Source: Streptacidiphilus melanogenes
Lineage (GTDB): Bacteria; Actinomycetota; Actinomycetes; Streptomycetales; Streptomycetaceae
Assembly: GCF_000787835.1 (NCBI RefSeq)
Contig: NZ_BBPP01000001.1
Span: 290,423 to 354,422, forward strand
Length of the DNA: 64,000 nt
Direction of reading: 5' to 3'
This document shows, piece after piece, positions 16,073 to 24,394 of this stretch (position 1 is its first letter; every line of letters starts with the position of its first letter). The notes under the pieces were generated by a model, which was not told the origin of the DNA, made no database searches, and saw nothing but the letters and a program-made list of their open reading frames with translations. The translations under genes and the position numbers were made by a program.

Positions 16073-16903
16073 TTATGCCTCGTTCTGGCCGGTCAGGGCG
16101 GCGCGGATGCCGGCCATGACCTCGTCCAGCGGCGCGTCTGCGCGGGCCACGGTGATGACGTAGTCGCCACCATTGGCGGCACTGGGTGCCAGCTGGAGTG
16201 CCGGGCGTTCGCCGCGGCGGGTGGAGAGGTCGCCCCAGAACGTCCGCCGGATCGCCTCGAAGGCGTGGTCCAGCTGCGCCTCCACCTCGCCCCGGCCGCC
16301 GGCCCGCAGCCAGCGGCGCAGCACGTGGTTGTGGGCCGCGACGACGGCTGCGGCCGAGACCTCGGCCAGCATCGCGTCGTCGCCCTGGTCGGTGTCGAAG
16401 CGACCGAGCAGGTAGCGCGTGAACAACCGCTCGTAGCGGGCGACCACGGCGATCTCCCGTTCGCGCAGCGTCGGCACCTGGCGGATCAGCCGGTAGCGCG
16501 CCACCGAGACCGAGGGGGTCGCCGCGTACATCCGCAGCACCTCCTTGATGCCCCGGCAGACCACGTCCAGCGGATGCTCGCTCGGGTCGGCGCTGGCCAG
16601 CAGGTCGGCGACGCGGACCAGGGTGTCGTCGTGGTCCGGGAAGATCGCCTCCTCCTTGGACCGGAAGTACCGGAAGAAGGTGCGCCGGGCCACGCCCGCC
16701 GCCGCGGCGATCTGGTCGACCGTCGTCTCCTCGTAGCCCTGGGAGGCGAACAGCTCCATGGCCGCAGCGGCCAGCTCCTGGCGCATCAGCTGGCGTTGGG
16801 CCGTCGCCCGGCGGCCGGGGCCGCCGTTCGTGCCGGACGTCCCCGCGTCGCTCGCGGCGCCGTCCAGGCCCGCCTGCTCCAGCAGCTGCTCTTCCGTGGT
16901 CAT
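16073..16903 (-). CDS. TetR family regulator next to ccr
   Basis: A 276-residue regulator with an Ala/Gly-rich tail of about 32 residues before the TetR domain. The helix-turn-helix is E-T-T-V-D-Q-I-A-A-A-A-G-V-A-R-R-T-F-F-R at about residues 59-78. An alternative ATG at 16927 overlaps the stop of the upstream dehydrogenase as ATGA and would add eight residues; neither start has a good ribosome site. Placed between the fused hydroxyacyl-CoA dehydrogenase and ccr, it probably controls one or both, sensing an acyl-CoA or related ligand, but this is inferred only from position. Confidence 0.82.
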   Translation of the reverse strand: MTTEEQLLEQAGLDGAASDAGTSGTNGGPGRRATAQRQLMRQELAAAAMELFASQGYEETTVDQIAAAAGVARRTFFRYFRSKEEAIFPDHDDTLVRVADLLASADPSEHPLDVVCRGIKEVLRMYAATPSVSVARYRLIRQVPTLREREIAVVARYERLFTRYLLGRFDTDQGDDAMLAEVSAAAVVAAHNHVLRRWLRAGGRGEVEAQLDHAFEAIRRTFWGDLSTRRGERPALQLAPSAANGGDYVITVARADAPLDEVMAGIRAALTGQNEA

Positions 16904-16923
16904 GACCGGAAGGCTACCTGGCC

Positions 16924-18699
16924 TCATCGACGCGCGTGGTCGCGGAAGCCGCGGCCGGTCTTGCGGCCCAGGCAGCCCGCGGTCACCAGGTGCTCCAGCA
17001 GCGGCGCAGGCGCCAGGCCCGGCTCGCGGAACTCGGCGTGCAGCACCTTCTCGATCGTCAGCGAGACGTCCAGGCCGACCACGTCCAGCAGCTCGAACGG
17101 GCCCATCGGGTAGCCGCAGCCGAGCTTCATGGCGGTGTCGACGTCGTCGACCGAGGCGTAGTGCTCCTCGATCATCCGCACGGCGTCGTTGAGGTAGGGG
17201 AAGAGCAGCGCGTTGACGATGAAGCCGGCCCGGTCGCCGCACTCCACCGGGTGCTTGCGGACCTTGCCGCACAGGTCGAGCACGGTCGCGGTGACGTCCT
17301 CGGCGGTCAGGACGGTGGAGACCACCTCGACCAGCTTCATGGCCGGGGCCGGGTTGAAGAAGTGCATGCCGATGACGTCCTGGGGACGGCTGGTGGCCGT
17401 CGCGCACTGGATCACCGGGAGCGAGGAGGTGGTCGTCGCCAGCACCGCGCCCGGCTTGCAGATCTTGTCGAGGGCGGCGAACAGCTCGCGCTTGACGTTC
17501 AGGTCCTCGGCGACGGCCTCCATGGCCAGGTCGACGCTGTGGAGGTCCTCGTAGCTGCCGCTCGGGGTGACCCGGGCCAGCGCCGCGTCGCGGTCCTCCT
17601 CGGACAGGCGGCCCTTGCCGACCATGCGGTCCAGCGACTTCTGGATCGCGGCCTTGGCCTTGTCCGCCTTCTCCTGGCTGCGGGCGACGATCGTGACGTC
17701 GTAGCCCGCCTTGGCGAAGACCTCCGCGATGCCGGTCGCCATCGTGCCGGAGCCGCAGACGCCGACGCTGCGCACCTCGCGTCCGGCGACGCGGAGCTTG
17801 GCCGCGGCGCCCGGGTCGGCGACGACCTCGGAGGAGCCGGGGGCGGCGTAGGTGTAGAAGCCACGGCCCGTCTTGCGGCCCAGCAGCCCGGCGGAGGCCA
17901 GCTGACCGAGGATCGGCGCGGGCGCGTGGAGGCGGTCGTGCGACTGCGCGTACATCGCCTCCAGCACGGTCTTGGCGGTGTCGACGCCGATCAGGTCGAG
18001 CAGGGCCAGCGGGCCCATCGGCAGACCGCAGCCGAAGCGCATGGCGGCGTCGATGTCCTCGCGGCTGGCGTAGCGCGACTCGAACATCGCGGCGGCCTGG
18101 TTGAGGTAGGCGAAGAGCAGGCCGTTGACGATGAACCCGGCCCGGTCCCCGGCCGCGACCGGCGACTTGCCGAGCGAGCGGGCGAACTCCGCCGCGTCGT
18201 CCGCCGCCTGCGGCCCGGTCAGCACCGTGCGGACCACCTCCACCAGCTGCATCACCGGCGCGGGGTTGAAGAAGTGCAGCCCGAGGACCCGCTCCGGGCG
18301 GCCGGTCGCGGCCGCGATCCGGGTGACGGACAGGGCCGTGGTGCCGGTCGCGAGGACGGTCTCCGGCGGGCAGATCTTGTCCAGCTCGGCGAAGAGCTCG
18401 CGCTTGAGCTCAAGCTGCTCCGGAAGCTCCTCGATGACCAGCTGCGCCTCGGCGGCGGCGGCCAGCTCGTCGGTCACCCGGATCCGGCCGAGCAGCTCCG
18501 TGCGCTCCTCCTCGGTGAGACGGCCGCGCCGCACCGAGTGTGCGGTGGCCTCCTCGATCCGGGCGCGGGCGGCGTGCGCGTCGGCGGCGGTGGCCTCGAT
18601 GCCGATCACCTGACGGCCGCTGCGGGCCGTGATCTCGGCGATTCCGGCGCCCATGGTGCCGAGGCCGACGACGGCGACGGTAGGGAAGGGACTGGTCAT
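16924..18699 (-). CDS. 3-hydroxyacyl-CoA dehydrogenase, duplicated and fused
   Basis: A 591-residue protein consisting of two complete 3-hydroxybutyryl-CoA-dehydrogenase units in tandem. Unit 1 (about 1-300) has V-G-L-G-T-M-G and H-F-F-N-P-A-P-V-M-Q-L-V; unit 2 (about 310-591) has C-G-S-G-T-M-A and H-F-F-N-P-A-P-A-M-K-L-V. Both carry a C-terminal dimerisation domain with G-R-K-T-G-R-G-F. The activity is NAD(P)-linked oxidation or reduction at the 3-hydroxyacyl-CoA level, feeding crotonyl-CoA for Ccr. Start at 18699 follows AGGAG at 8 bases. One fused chain can replace the usual homodimer. Confidence 0.9.
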   Translation of the reverse strand: MTSPFPTVAVVGLGTMGAGIAEITARSGRQVIGIEATAADAHAARARIEEATAHSVRRGRLTEEERTELLGRIRVTDELAAAAEAQLVIEELPEQLELKRELFAELDKICPPETVLATGTTALSVTRIAAATGRPERVLGLHFFNPAPVMQLVEVVRTVLTGPQAADDAAEFARSLGKSPVAAGDRAGFIVNGLLFAYLNQAAAMFESRYASREDIDAAMRFGCGLPMGPLALLDLIGVDTAKTVLEAMYAQSHDRLHAPAPILGQLASAGLLGRKTGRGFYTYAAPGSSEVVADPGAAAKLRVAGREVRSVGVCGSGTMATGIAEVFAKAGYDVTIVARSQEKADKAKAAIQKSLDRMVGKGRLSEEDRDAALARVTPSGSYEDLHSVDLAMEAVAEDLNVKRELFAALDKICKPGAVLATTTSSLPVIQCATATSRPQDVIGMHFFNPAPAMKLVEVVSTVLTAEDVTATVLDLCGKVRKHPVECGDRAGFIVNALLFPYLNDAVRMIEEHYASVDDVDTAMKLGCGYPMGPFELLDVVGLDVSLTIEKVLHAEFREPGLAPAPLLEHLVTAGCLGRKTGRGFRDHARR

Positions 18700-18833
18700 G
18701 GCGTGACTCCTGGGAAGCAGGGAGTACGCCGCGGTCGTTCCGCTCCGACGCGGCGGCGATGAGAGGTGAAGAGAGGCCACGGCGCGACTGAGGACCGTGG
18801 TGAAAGAGATCAAAGGACGCCGAGGGCGCAGGC

Positions 18834-20207
18834 TCAGCGTGACGAAGTACCCAGACCTTCCGTCGCGGCGGCTCCCAACGCCGACGGAGGTGGTGCAGCA
18901 ACGATACCCCGCTTACCGCCCGGTAGGAAGAGCGCTCCGAACGTGAGGGCGAGCTGGAGCGCGGTGCCGAGTGGCATCGCCAGCCACACGCCCTGGACTC
19001 CCATGACCCGGTCCAGCGCCCAGGCGAGCGGGATCTGCGCGGCCGCGCCGAGCACGGTGATCCGCAGCATGACGGCCGCACGCCCCGTCGCCAGCAGCGC
19101 CCCTGCGAGGGCGACGACGCCCGCGAGCGCGAGCAGGTAGCCGGCGAGGTAGCGGAACAGCACCACGCCGGCGTGCAGGACGGCCGCGTCCCCGGTGAAC
19201 ACCCGCAGCAGCGGCTCCGGCGCGGCCAGCAGGACCGCGTCCGCGACGAGCGCGGCGGCCCAGGCCAGCTGCAGCGCCTGCCGCCGGATCGACGCGAGCG
19301 CCTCCGGCGTGCGGCCCAGCCGGATCGAGGCGGCCTGGCGGACGGCGTAGAAGGCCATCGTCGCCACCAGCATGACCTTGGTGCCGATCCCGTACGCGGC
19401 CAGCGGAACGGCGCCGAAGCGGGCCGTCAGGGCGACCATGGCCAGGCCGATCAGCATCCGCGCGACGAAGTCCGCGGACGTCGGCAGGCCGACGCGGAGG
19501 ATGCGGCGGGCGGCCTCGGCGGGCCGCAGGCGGGTCGCCGGCTCCGCGCGGTGCAGCAGGCGGCGGGCCCGCCGGAGGCTGACGAGCAGCGGCGCGACAC
19601 GGGAGGCGACCAGCGCGAGCGCGGCGCCGGTGACGCCGAGGCGCGGCGCGCCGCACAGGCCGTAGATCAGCACCGGGTCGAGCACCAGCAGGGTGGCGTT
19701 GGCGAGCAGGGCCATCCGCATCGGGGTGCGGGTGTCGCCGAGACCCTTGAAGATCCCGTCCACGACGTTCTGTGCGAAGTAGACGGCGACGCCCGGCATC
19801 GAGACGGCGAGGAAGGCGGCGGCGGCCCCGCTCTGCGCTCCCTCGCCGCCGGTCAGGACGGCCGCCAGCGGCTCGCGCACGGCCCAGCCGCCGAGCGCAA
19901 CGAGCGGGGTGACGGCCAGCCAGAGCAGCCAGGCCGCCCGCGCGGTGGCGCGCAGCGCGCCGCGCTCCGCAGCGAGCAGCACGGTCGTGCCGACGCCGAT
20001 CGCCAGCACCACGCCGAGCAGCACGTTCTCGACGGTGGTCGCGACGGCGACGGCCCCGATCGCGGTCCGCCCGAGGCGGGCGACCCAGAACGTGTCGACG
20101 ATCCCGGCGACGACGCCCGACAGCAGTTCGACGTAGACGGGCCCCGCGAGGGCGAGCAGGGCTGTACTCGTCGAAGGAGTGCGGGACGTGTCGGTGGGGG
20201 AGGGCAT
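18834..20207 (-). CDS. MATE family efflux transporter
   Basis: A 457-residue, 12-helix multidrug and toxin extrusion protein, probably a cation- or proton-coupled exporter. Two homologous MatE halves are visible, the first from A-L-L-A-L-A-G-P-V-Y-V-E-L and the second from I-L-R-V-G-L-P-T-S-A-D-F. No Shine-Dalgarno precedes the ATG at 20207; a TAGCCT box ends 7 bases before it, so the message is probably leaderless. It is divergent from a PadR regulator gene and shares the palindrome at 20214-20254 with it. Confidence 0.9.
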   Translation of the reverse strand: MPSPTDTSRTPSTSTALLALAGPVYVELLSGVVAGIVDTFWVARLGRTAIGAVAVATTVENVLLGVVLAIGVGTTVLLAAERGALRATARAAWLLWLAVTPLVALGGWAVREPLAAVLTGGEGAQSGAAAAFLAVSMPGVAVYFAQNVVDGIFKGLGDTRTPMRMALLANATLLVLDPVLIYGLCGAPRLGVTGAALALVASRVAPLLVSLRRARRLLHRAEPATRLRPAEAARRILRVGLPTSADFVARMLIGLAMVALTARFGAVPLAAYGIGTKVMLVATMAFYAVRQAASIRLGRTPEALASIRRQALQLAWAAALVADAVLLAAPEPLLRVFTGDAAVLHAGVVLFRYLAGYLLALAGVVALAGALLATGRAAVMLRITVLGAAAQIPLAWALDRVMGVQGVWLAMPLGTALQLALTFGALFLPGGKRGIVAAPPPSALGAAATEGLGTSSR

Positions 20208-20213
20208 GGGCAG

Positions 20214-20254
20214 GAGGCTACCTCTATTCGAGTGTCTCGAATAGAGGTAGCCTC
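20214..20254. promoter_or_regulatory. 41-bp palindrome between MATE and padR
   Basis: GAGGCTACCTCTATTCGAG and its exact complement flank a TGT centre (arms 20214-20232 and 20236-20254). The symmetry puts a TAGCCT -10-like box on each strand, 7 bases before the MATE ATG on one side and at 20248-20253 for padR on the other. A regulator bound here would block both promoters. The PadR product is the obvious candidate. Confidence 0.72.
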
Positions 20255-20292
20255 AGAATGGTCTTCCCCGAGGTGTGGAAAGGAGAGGGTCG

Positions 20293-20820
20293 TTGCTCGC
20301 GCTCGCCGTCCTCGGTTTCCTCGCGGAGGAGCCGCTCCACGCCTACGAGCTGCGGCGGCGCATCTCGGACCTGATGGGCCATGCCCGCCCAGTCAGCGAC
20401 GGCGCCCTCTATCCGGCCCTCAACCGGCTCCTCAAGGCCGGTCTCCTCGACCGCCGCGCGGAGGAGAGTGGCACCGGCCCGACCCGGCAGGTCTTCACCC
20501 TCACCCCTTCCGGCCGCGAGGAGCTTCTCCGGCGTCTCGCCGAGCCGAGCGAGATCGAGATCTCCGACGGCTCGTCCTTCTTCACCCTGCTGGCCTTCCT
20601 CGGCCACCTCCCCGAACCCGCCGCCCAGGCCCGGGTGCTCCGCCGCCGCCTGGACTTCCTGACCACTCCGGCGAGCTTCTTCCACGAGGACGGCAGGCCA
20701 CTGCGCGCGGCCGACGTCACCGACCGCTACCGCCGCGGCATGCTGGTGATGGCGAGGGCCCAGAGCAAGGCCGAACGTGACTGGCTGACAAGCGAGTTGG
20801 CCGAGCTCGATCGCTCCTGA
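20293..20820 (+). CDS. PadR family transcriptional regulator
   Basis: A 175-residue regulator with the PadR winged helix at residues 1-80: L-A-L-A-V-L-G-F-L-A-E-E-P-L-H-A-Y-E-L, D-G-A-L-Y-P-A-L-N-R-L and T-L-T-P-S-G. A C-terminal alpha-helical dimerisation domain (Vir_act_alpha_C type) follows. The TTG at 20293 is preferred over GTG 20275 because AAAGGAG ends 7 bases ahead of it and it gives the canonical PadR N-terminus. PadR proteins typically repress an adjacent efflux gene; the divergent MATE gene fits. Confidence 0.85.
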   Translation: MLALAVLGFLAEEPLHAYELRRRISDLMGHARPVSDGALYPALNRLLKAGLLDRRAEESGTGPTRQVFTLTPSGREELLRRLAEPSEIEISDGSSFFTLLAFLGHLPEPAAQARVLRRRLDFLTTPASFFHEDGRPLRAADVTDRYRRGMLVMARAQSKAERDWLTSELAELDRS

Positions 20821-20844
20821 GAGAGCGGCCCGCGCACGACCGCG

Positions 20845-21573
20845 TCAGCTGTGGTCGTGGGCGTGCTCCGTCGCCGCGCGGGCGAAGGCCTCGACGAAGG
20901 GGTGGGGGCGGGAGCCGTCGCCGGCCAGCTCCGGCTGGAAGAGGGTGGCGAGGAAGAACGGGTGGGTCGACGGGGGGAGTTCGGCGATGCGCGGGTCGCC
21001 CGCGGCGTCGTGGCCACTGAAGACGAGGCCGTGGGCCGAAAGACGGGCGGGGAAGTCCGGGTGGAGCCCGTAGTTGCAGTGGTACCGCTCGACGCTGGCC
21101 TCCGCGCCGAGGAGGCGCTCCGCGAGGGTGCCGGGGGCCGGTGTGATCGGGAGCTCGTGGCCGACGAGGCTGCAGGCCAGCGGAGCGATCAGCGGGTGCT
21201 CGGCATCGGGGTCGTTCTCGGCGTGCGCGGCGTCGGTGAGGCCGCAGACCTCGCGTGCGAACTCCAGCAGGGCGTGCTGGAAGCCCGCGCAGGTGCCCAG
21301 GAAGGGGATGCCGTTCTCGCGCGCCGCGCGGGCGGCGGCGAGGGCGCCCGCCTCCGAGCGGTAGGGGCTTCCGGGCAGCAGCCACACGCCGTCGAAGCCG
21401 TCCAGCGCCTGGGGGGAGTCGACCTCGTCCGTGCCGATCCAGTAGAGGTCGAGGGCCAGGCCGTCACGGTCCAGCAGGGCGGCGGCCAGCTGCGGAATGC
21501 GCTGGTGGGAGCGGACCTTGGGATCGCGGTCGCCGACCAGGGCGACGCGGGGAGCGGTGGTGTTCGTCGTCAT
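20845..21573 (-). CDS. CTP-synthase C-terminal-domain-like glutamine amidotransferase homologue
   Basis: A 242-residue class-I glutamine-amidotransferase fold matching the C-terminal domain of CTP synthase. The nucleophile elbow is G-T-C95-A-G-F-Q. The C-terminal part aligns with the PyrG segment ending Q-F-H-P-E-F, but here reads L-F-Q-P-E-L, so the triad His is Gln while the Glu is kept. Glutaminase activity is therefore doubtful, and no synthetase domain is attached. It is divergent from a LysR regulator across a 70-bp spacer, which suggests regulated expression. An alternative start is 21594. Confidence 0.75.
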   Translation of the reverse strand: MTTNTTAPRVALVGDRDPKVRSHQRIPQLAAALLDRDGLALDLYWIGTDEVDSPQALDGFDGVWLLPGSPYRSEAGALAAARAARENGIPFLGTCAGFQHALLEFAREVCGLTDAAHAENDPDAEHPLIAPLACSLVGHELPITPAPGTLAERLLGAEASVERYHCNYGLHPDFPARLSAHGLVFSGHDAAGDPRIAELPPSTHPFFLATLFQPELAGDGSRPHPFVEAFARAATEHAHDHS

Positions 21574-21618
21574 GCGTCCATCGTGGGCGGGCACCGCGGT
21601 TCAGGTCCAACGATGATC

Positions 21619-21647
21619 GATGGTGTGTCCATCAGCGATACTGATGG
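21619..21647. promoter_or_regulatory. Overlapping inverted repeats at the LysR gene start
   Basis: GATGG-TGTGT-CCATC (21619-21633) overlaps CCATCAG-CGATA-CTGATGG (21629-21647), the latter running into the lysR ATG. LysR-type boxes are interrupted dyads of about this size, so this could be the autoregulatory and divergent-gene activation site. Confidence 0.45.
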
Positions 21648-22534
21648 ACGTGGACCCTCAGCAGCTGCGCACCTTCGTCGCCGTCGTCCGGTTGACCTCC
21701 TTCTCCGCCGCCGCCCGGGAGCTCGGTTACACGCAGTCGGCGGTGTCGCAGCAGATTGCCGCGCTGGAACAGGAGTTGCGCGCCCCACTGCTGGAACGCC
21801 GCCCCGTCGCCCCGACGGAGGCCGGCGCGCGGCTGCTGGAGCACGCGCCCGGCATCCTGCTCCGCCTCGACGCGGCGCGCGCGGACGTCGCCCGCGTCGG
21901 CGGCTCCCCCCGGGGACACCTGCGGCTCGGCGTCACCGCCCTCGCCGCGCCCGGGCCGACCGCCGCCGCCCTCGCCGCCACGCGGCGCGAACTGCCGCGT
22001 GCGGAGCTGGAGATGGCCGTGCTGGGTCGGCCCGCCGCGGTCGCCGCCGTGGCGGCGGGCGAGCTCGACGCAGCCGTCGTCGACGGGCTCGCCGCCCCCA
22101 GCGACCCGCTCGCCCTCCCCGCCGCCGCGCCCGTCACCGCGCGGCGGGTGACCGAGCGCCCGCTGGCGGTGCTGCTCCCGCTCGACCACCCGCTGGCCCG
22201 GCGCTCCCGCCTGCGGCTCGCCTCCCTCACCGACGCCGGCTGGCTCGACGCCCCGGACGCCGCGATCCCCCTCACCGACCTGCGCACCGCCACCGGCTCC
22301 GACGCCTTCCCGGCCACTCTCACCCTCACCGGCCCGGACCTGCGCGCGCTCACCGCCTGCGTCGCCGCGGGCCTCGGCCTCGCCCTCGTCCCTGCCCCGC
22401 CCGCGCAGCTCCCCGACGTCACCGCCGTCCCCCTCGCCGACCCGGGCCTGCTCCACCGCACCGAGGTTGTCTGGTCGGGCGCGCCGACAGAGCCCGCGCG
22501 GGTGTTCGTGGAGGCGCTCGCGGGGGCGGAATAG
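21644..22534 (+). CDS. LysR family transcriptional regulator
   Basis: A 296-residue LTTR. The N-terminal helix-turn-helix lies at about residues 17-46 (S-F-S-A-A-A-R-E-L-G-Y-T-Q-S-A-V-S-Q-Q-I), followed by a linker helix and a periplasmic-binding-protein-like effector domain. The ATG at 21644 has no ribosome site and may be translated from a near-leaderless message. It is divergent from the amidotransferase-like gene, its probable target. Confidence 0.88.
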   Translation: MDVDPQQLRTFVAVVRLTSFSAAARELGYTQSAVSQQIAALEQELRAPLLERRPVAPTEAGARLLEHAPGILLRLDAARADVARVGGSPRGHLRLGVTALAAPGPTAAALAATRRELPRAELEMAVLGRPAAVAAVAAGELDAAVVDGLAAPSDPLALPAAAPVTARRVTERPLAVLLPLDHPLARRSRLRLASLTDAGWLDAPDAAIPLTDLRTATGSDAFPATLTLTGPDLRALTACVAAGLGLALVPAPPAQLPDVTAVPLADPGLLHRTEVVWSGAPTEPARVFVEALAGAE

Positions 22535-22669
22535 CCGTTCGGGCACGACCCCCGGGATGGCTTGACGGGAATCGTCCGGATTCGCTCCCCGGACCGGAAA
22601 CCCCGCCCTGACCTGGTGCGATGGGTGGTCCCGTGATCCGGTACTGTCGCCCCGCCGATTGGGGGTTCC

Positions 22670-23851
22670 ATGACCGACACGCCGCCGCCGAACGACGCCG
22701 TCCCGCCGCCGAGTGCACCCGTCCCGCCGCCGGAGGTGACGGACGGCGCGCCGATCCAGGACGCCGTGCCCGGCCACGGGTGGGCCGCCCCGGGGTATCC
22801 CGCGCCGGGGTACCCAGCCCCGGGGTACCTGATGCCGCCGATGCCCGACCCGGCGGGCGGTCGGAGCGGGGTCGCGACCGCGTCCTTCGTGCTGGGCCTG
22901 CTGGGCCTCTTCCCGCTGGGCCTGATCCTCGGCATCGTCGCCCTGGTCCGGATCGGGCGCACCCGGCAGCGGGGCAAGGTCCTCGCGATCCTGGGGGTGG
23001 TCTTCTCCAGCCTCTGGCTGCTGGGAACCGTGCTGTCGGTGCTCCTCGCCGCGGTCTCCCTCTCGATGACGCAGAGCCACAGCTCCGCTCTGCCCGGCAT
23101 CGGCGCGGGCGCGCACCAGCGGGTCGGGGACATGGCGCTCGGCACCTGCTACAACGAACCCGCGAACGCGCAGTCCGTGGACTGGGTGACCGTCGTGCCC
23201 TGCTCGGACGCGCACCAGCGGCAGTTGTTCGCCCGGATCACCGTGACCGGGACCTATCCGGGCCTTGACGAAGCGAAGCGGCAGTCCCAGATCCTCTGCA
23301 ACCAGGCCCTCTACGGGGACTACGTCGACCCCTGGGCGCTGGGCGCCAACGGCGCCGTCCTGCACTACTACTACCCCGAGGAGCAGGCCTGGCAGAGCGG
23401 CGAGGGCGACGTCTGGTGCACGGTCGGAGCCCGGAGCGGGTTTCCCGACCTGAACCGCGACCTGCGGCAGTCGGCGTCCACGTTCAGTCCCCGGCAGCGG
23501 GCCTTCCTGGACGCCGTACGCCAGACGGGTCTGCTCCGTCGCGAGCTCGAGGACACCCCCGAGGCCGCCTGGACCCACGGCCAAGGGATCGCCGCACAAC
23601 TCGCGGTGGCGGACCGGGCCGAGGCGACGGCGCTCGGCTCCCTGTCGGCGCTGGACACCGGCTCCCTGCGGGCGGCGTCCGCGCAACTCGCCCAGTACGA
23701 CCTCGCCGAGGCCGCCCGTGCCGACGCCCTCGCCAAAGCCACCTCTCAGGGGGACTGGTTCATGAAGTCGACGACCGGCTTCTGGGATCAGGATCTGCAG
23801 GACGAGTTCGACCTGATCCGCACCGAGATCGGGCTCCCCTCCATCGGGTGA
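22670..23851 (+). CDS. DUF4190 / septum-formation-domain membrane protein
   Basis: A 393-residue protein with a Pro-rich cytoplasmic head (1-62) holding three A-P-G-Y repeats, two membrane helices (about 68-94 and 103-132) of the DUF4190 type, and an extracellular domain. The domain has C160 in L-G-T-C-Y and C178 in V-V-P-C-S-D-A-H-Q, the pattern of the Septum_form family, with two later cysteines that could form disulphides. The domain name does not prove a role in division. GGGGG precedes the ATG. It converges with the NUDIX gene with 9 bases between stops. Confidence 0.72.
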   Translation: MTDTPPPNDAVPPPSAPVPPPEVTDGAPIQDAVPGHGWAAPGYPAPGYPAPGYLMPPMPDPAGGRSGVATASFVLGLLGLFPLGLILGIVALVRIGRTRQRGKVLAILGVVFSSLWLLGTVLSVLLAAVSLSMTQSHSSALPGIGAGAHQRVGDMALGTCYNEPANAQSVDWVTVVPCSDAHQRQLFARITVTGTYPGLDEAKRQSQILCNQALYGDYVDPWALGANGAVLHYYYPEEQAWQSGEGDVWCTVGARSGFPDLNRDLRQSASTFSPRQRAFLDAVRQTGLLRRELEDTPEAAWTHGQGIAAQLAVADRAEATALGSLSALDTGSLRAASAQLAQYDLAEAARADALAKATSQGDWFMKSTTGFWDQDLQDEFDLIRTEIGLPSIG

Positions 23852-23860
23852 GCCCGCCTG

Positions 23861-24394
23861 CTACTGCTGCGCGGCGCGCCAGGCCTGCAGCCGGCGCCAG
23901 GCCTCGAGGCCGTCCGGGACGACGTCCCAGCCGGGGAGGGCCGTCGCCAGTTCCGCCTCCGTCAGGAAGGCGTGCCAGGCGACCTCCTCCGGCTGCGGGG
24001 CGACGTCGACCGGCGTCGTCGCGCGGTAGACGGCGGAGAACCACGCGTGGTCCGGGCTGGTGTAGAGGAAGGTGAACAGGTGCTCCGGCTCGATGCCGGT
24101 GACGCCCAGCTCCTCCTCCGCCTCGCGCTTGGCCGCCTCGTCGTAGGACTCGCCGGTGCCGACCACGCCGCCGACGAAGACGTCGTACAGGGACGGGAAG
24201 ACGATCTTCTGCGGGGTGCGGCGGTGCACGAAAACCCGGCCGTCCGCGTCCGTGGCCAGGATGAAGACGCAGCGGTGCCGCAGTCGCTTCGCCATCACCT
24301 CGGCGCGCGGCGCCCGGCCGACGACGCGGTCCTCGGCGTCGACCACGTCGAGGATCTCGTCGGCATTCAGTGGTGCTTCGGGGTGTTCGGTCAC
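23861..24394 (-). CDS. NUDIX hydrolase (YfcD-like)
   Basis: A 177-residue NUDIX protein. The full box G-x5-E-x7-R-E-x2-E-E-x-G is at residues 76-97 (G76, E82, R90, E91, E94, E95). The R-H-R-C-V-F-I lead-in and C-terminal P-E-E-V-A-W match the YfcD/IPP-isomerase-like branch, whose substrates are poorly defined nucleoside or isoprenoid diphosphates. The GTG start at 24394 overlaps the acetamidase stop as GTGA, so it is translated with that gene. Confidence 0.85.
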   Translation of the reverse strand: MTEHPEAPLNADEILDVVDAEDRVVGRAPRAEVMAKRLRHRCVFILATDADGRVFVHRRTPQKIVFPSLYDVFVGGVVGTGESYDEAAKREAEEELGVTGIEPEHLFTFLYTSPDHAWFSAVYRATTPVDVAPQPEEVAWHAFLTEAELATALPGWDVVPDGLEAWRRLQAWRAAQQ

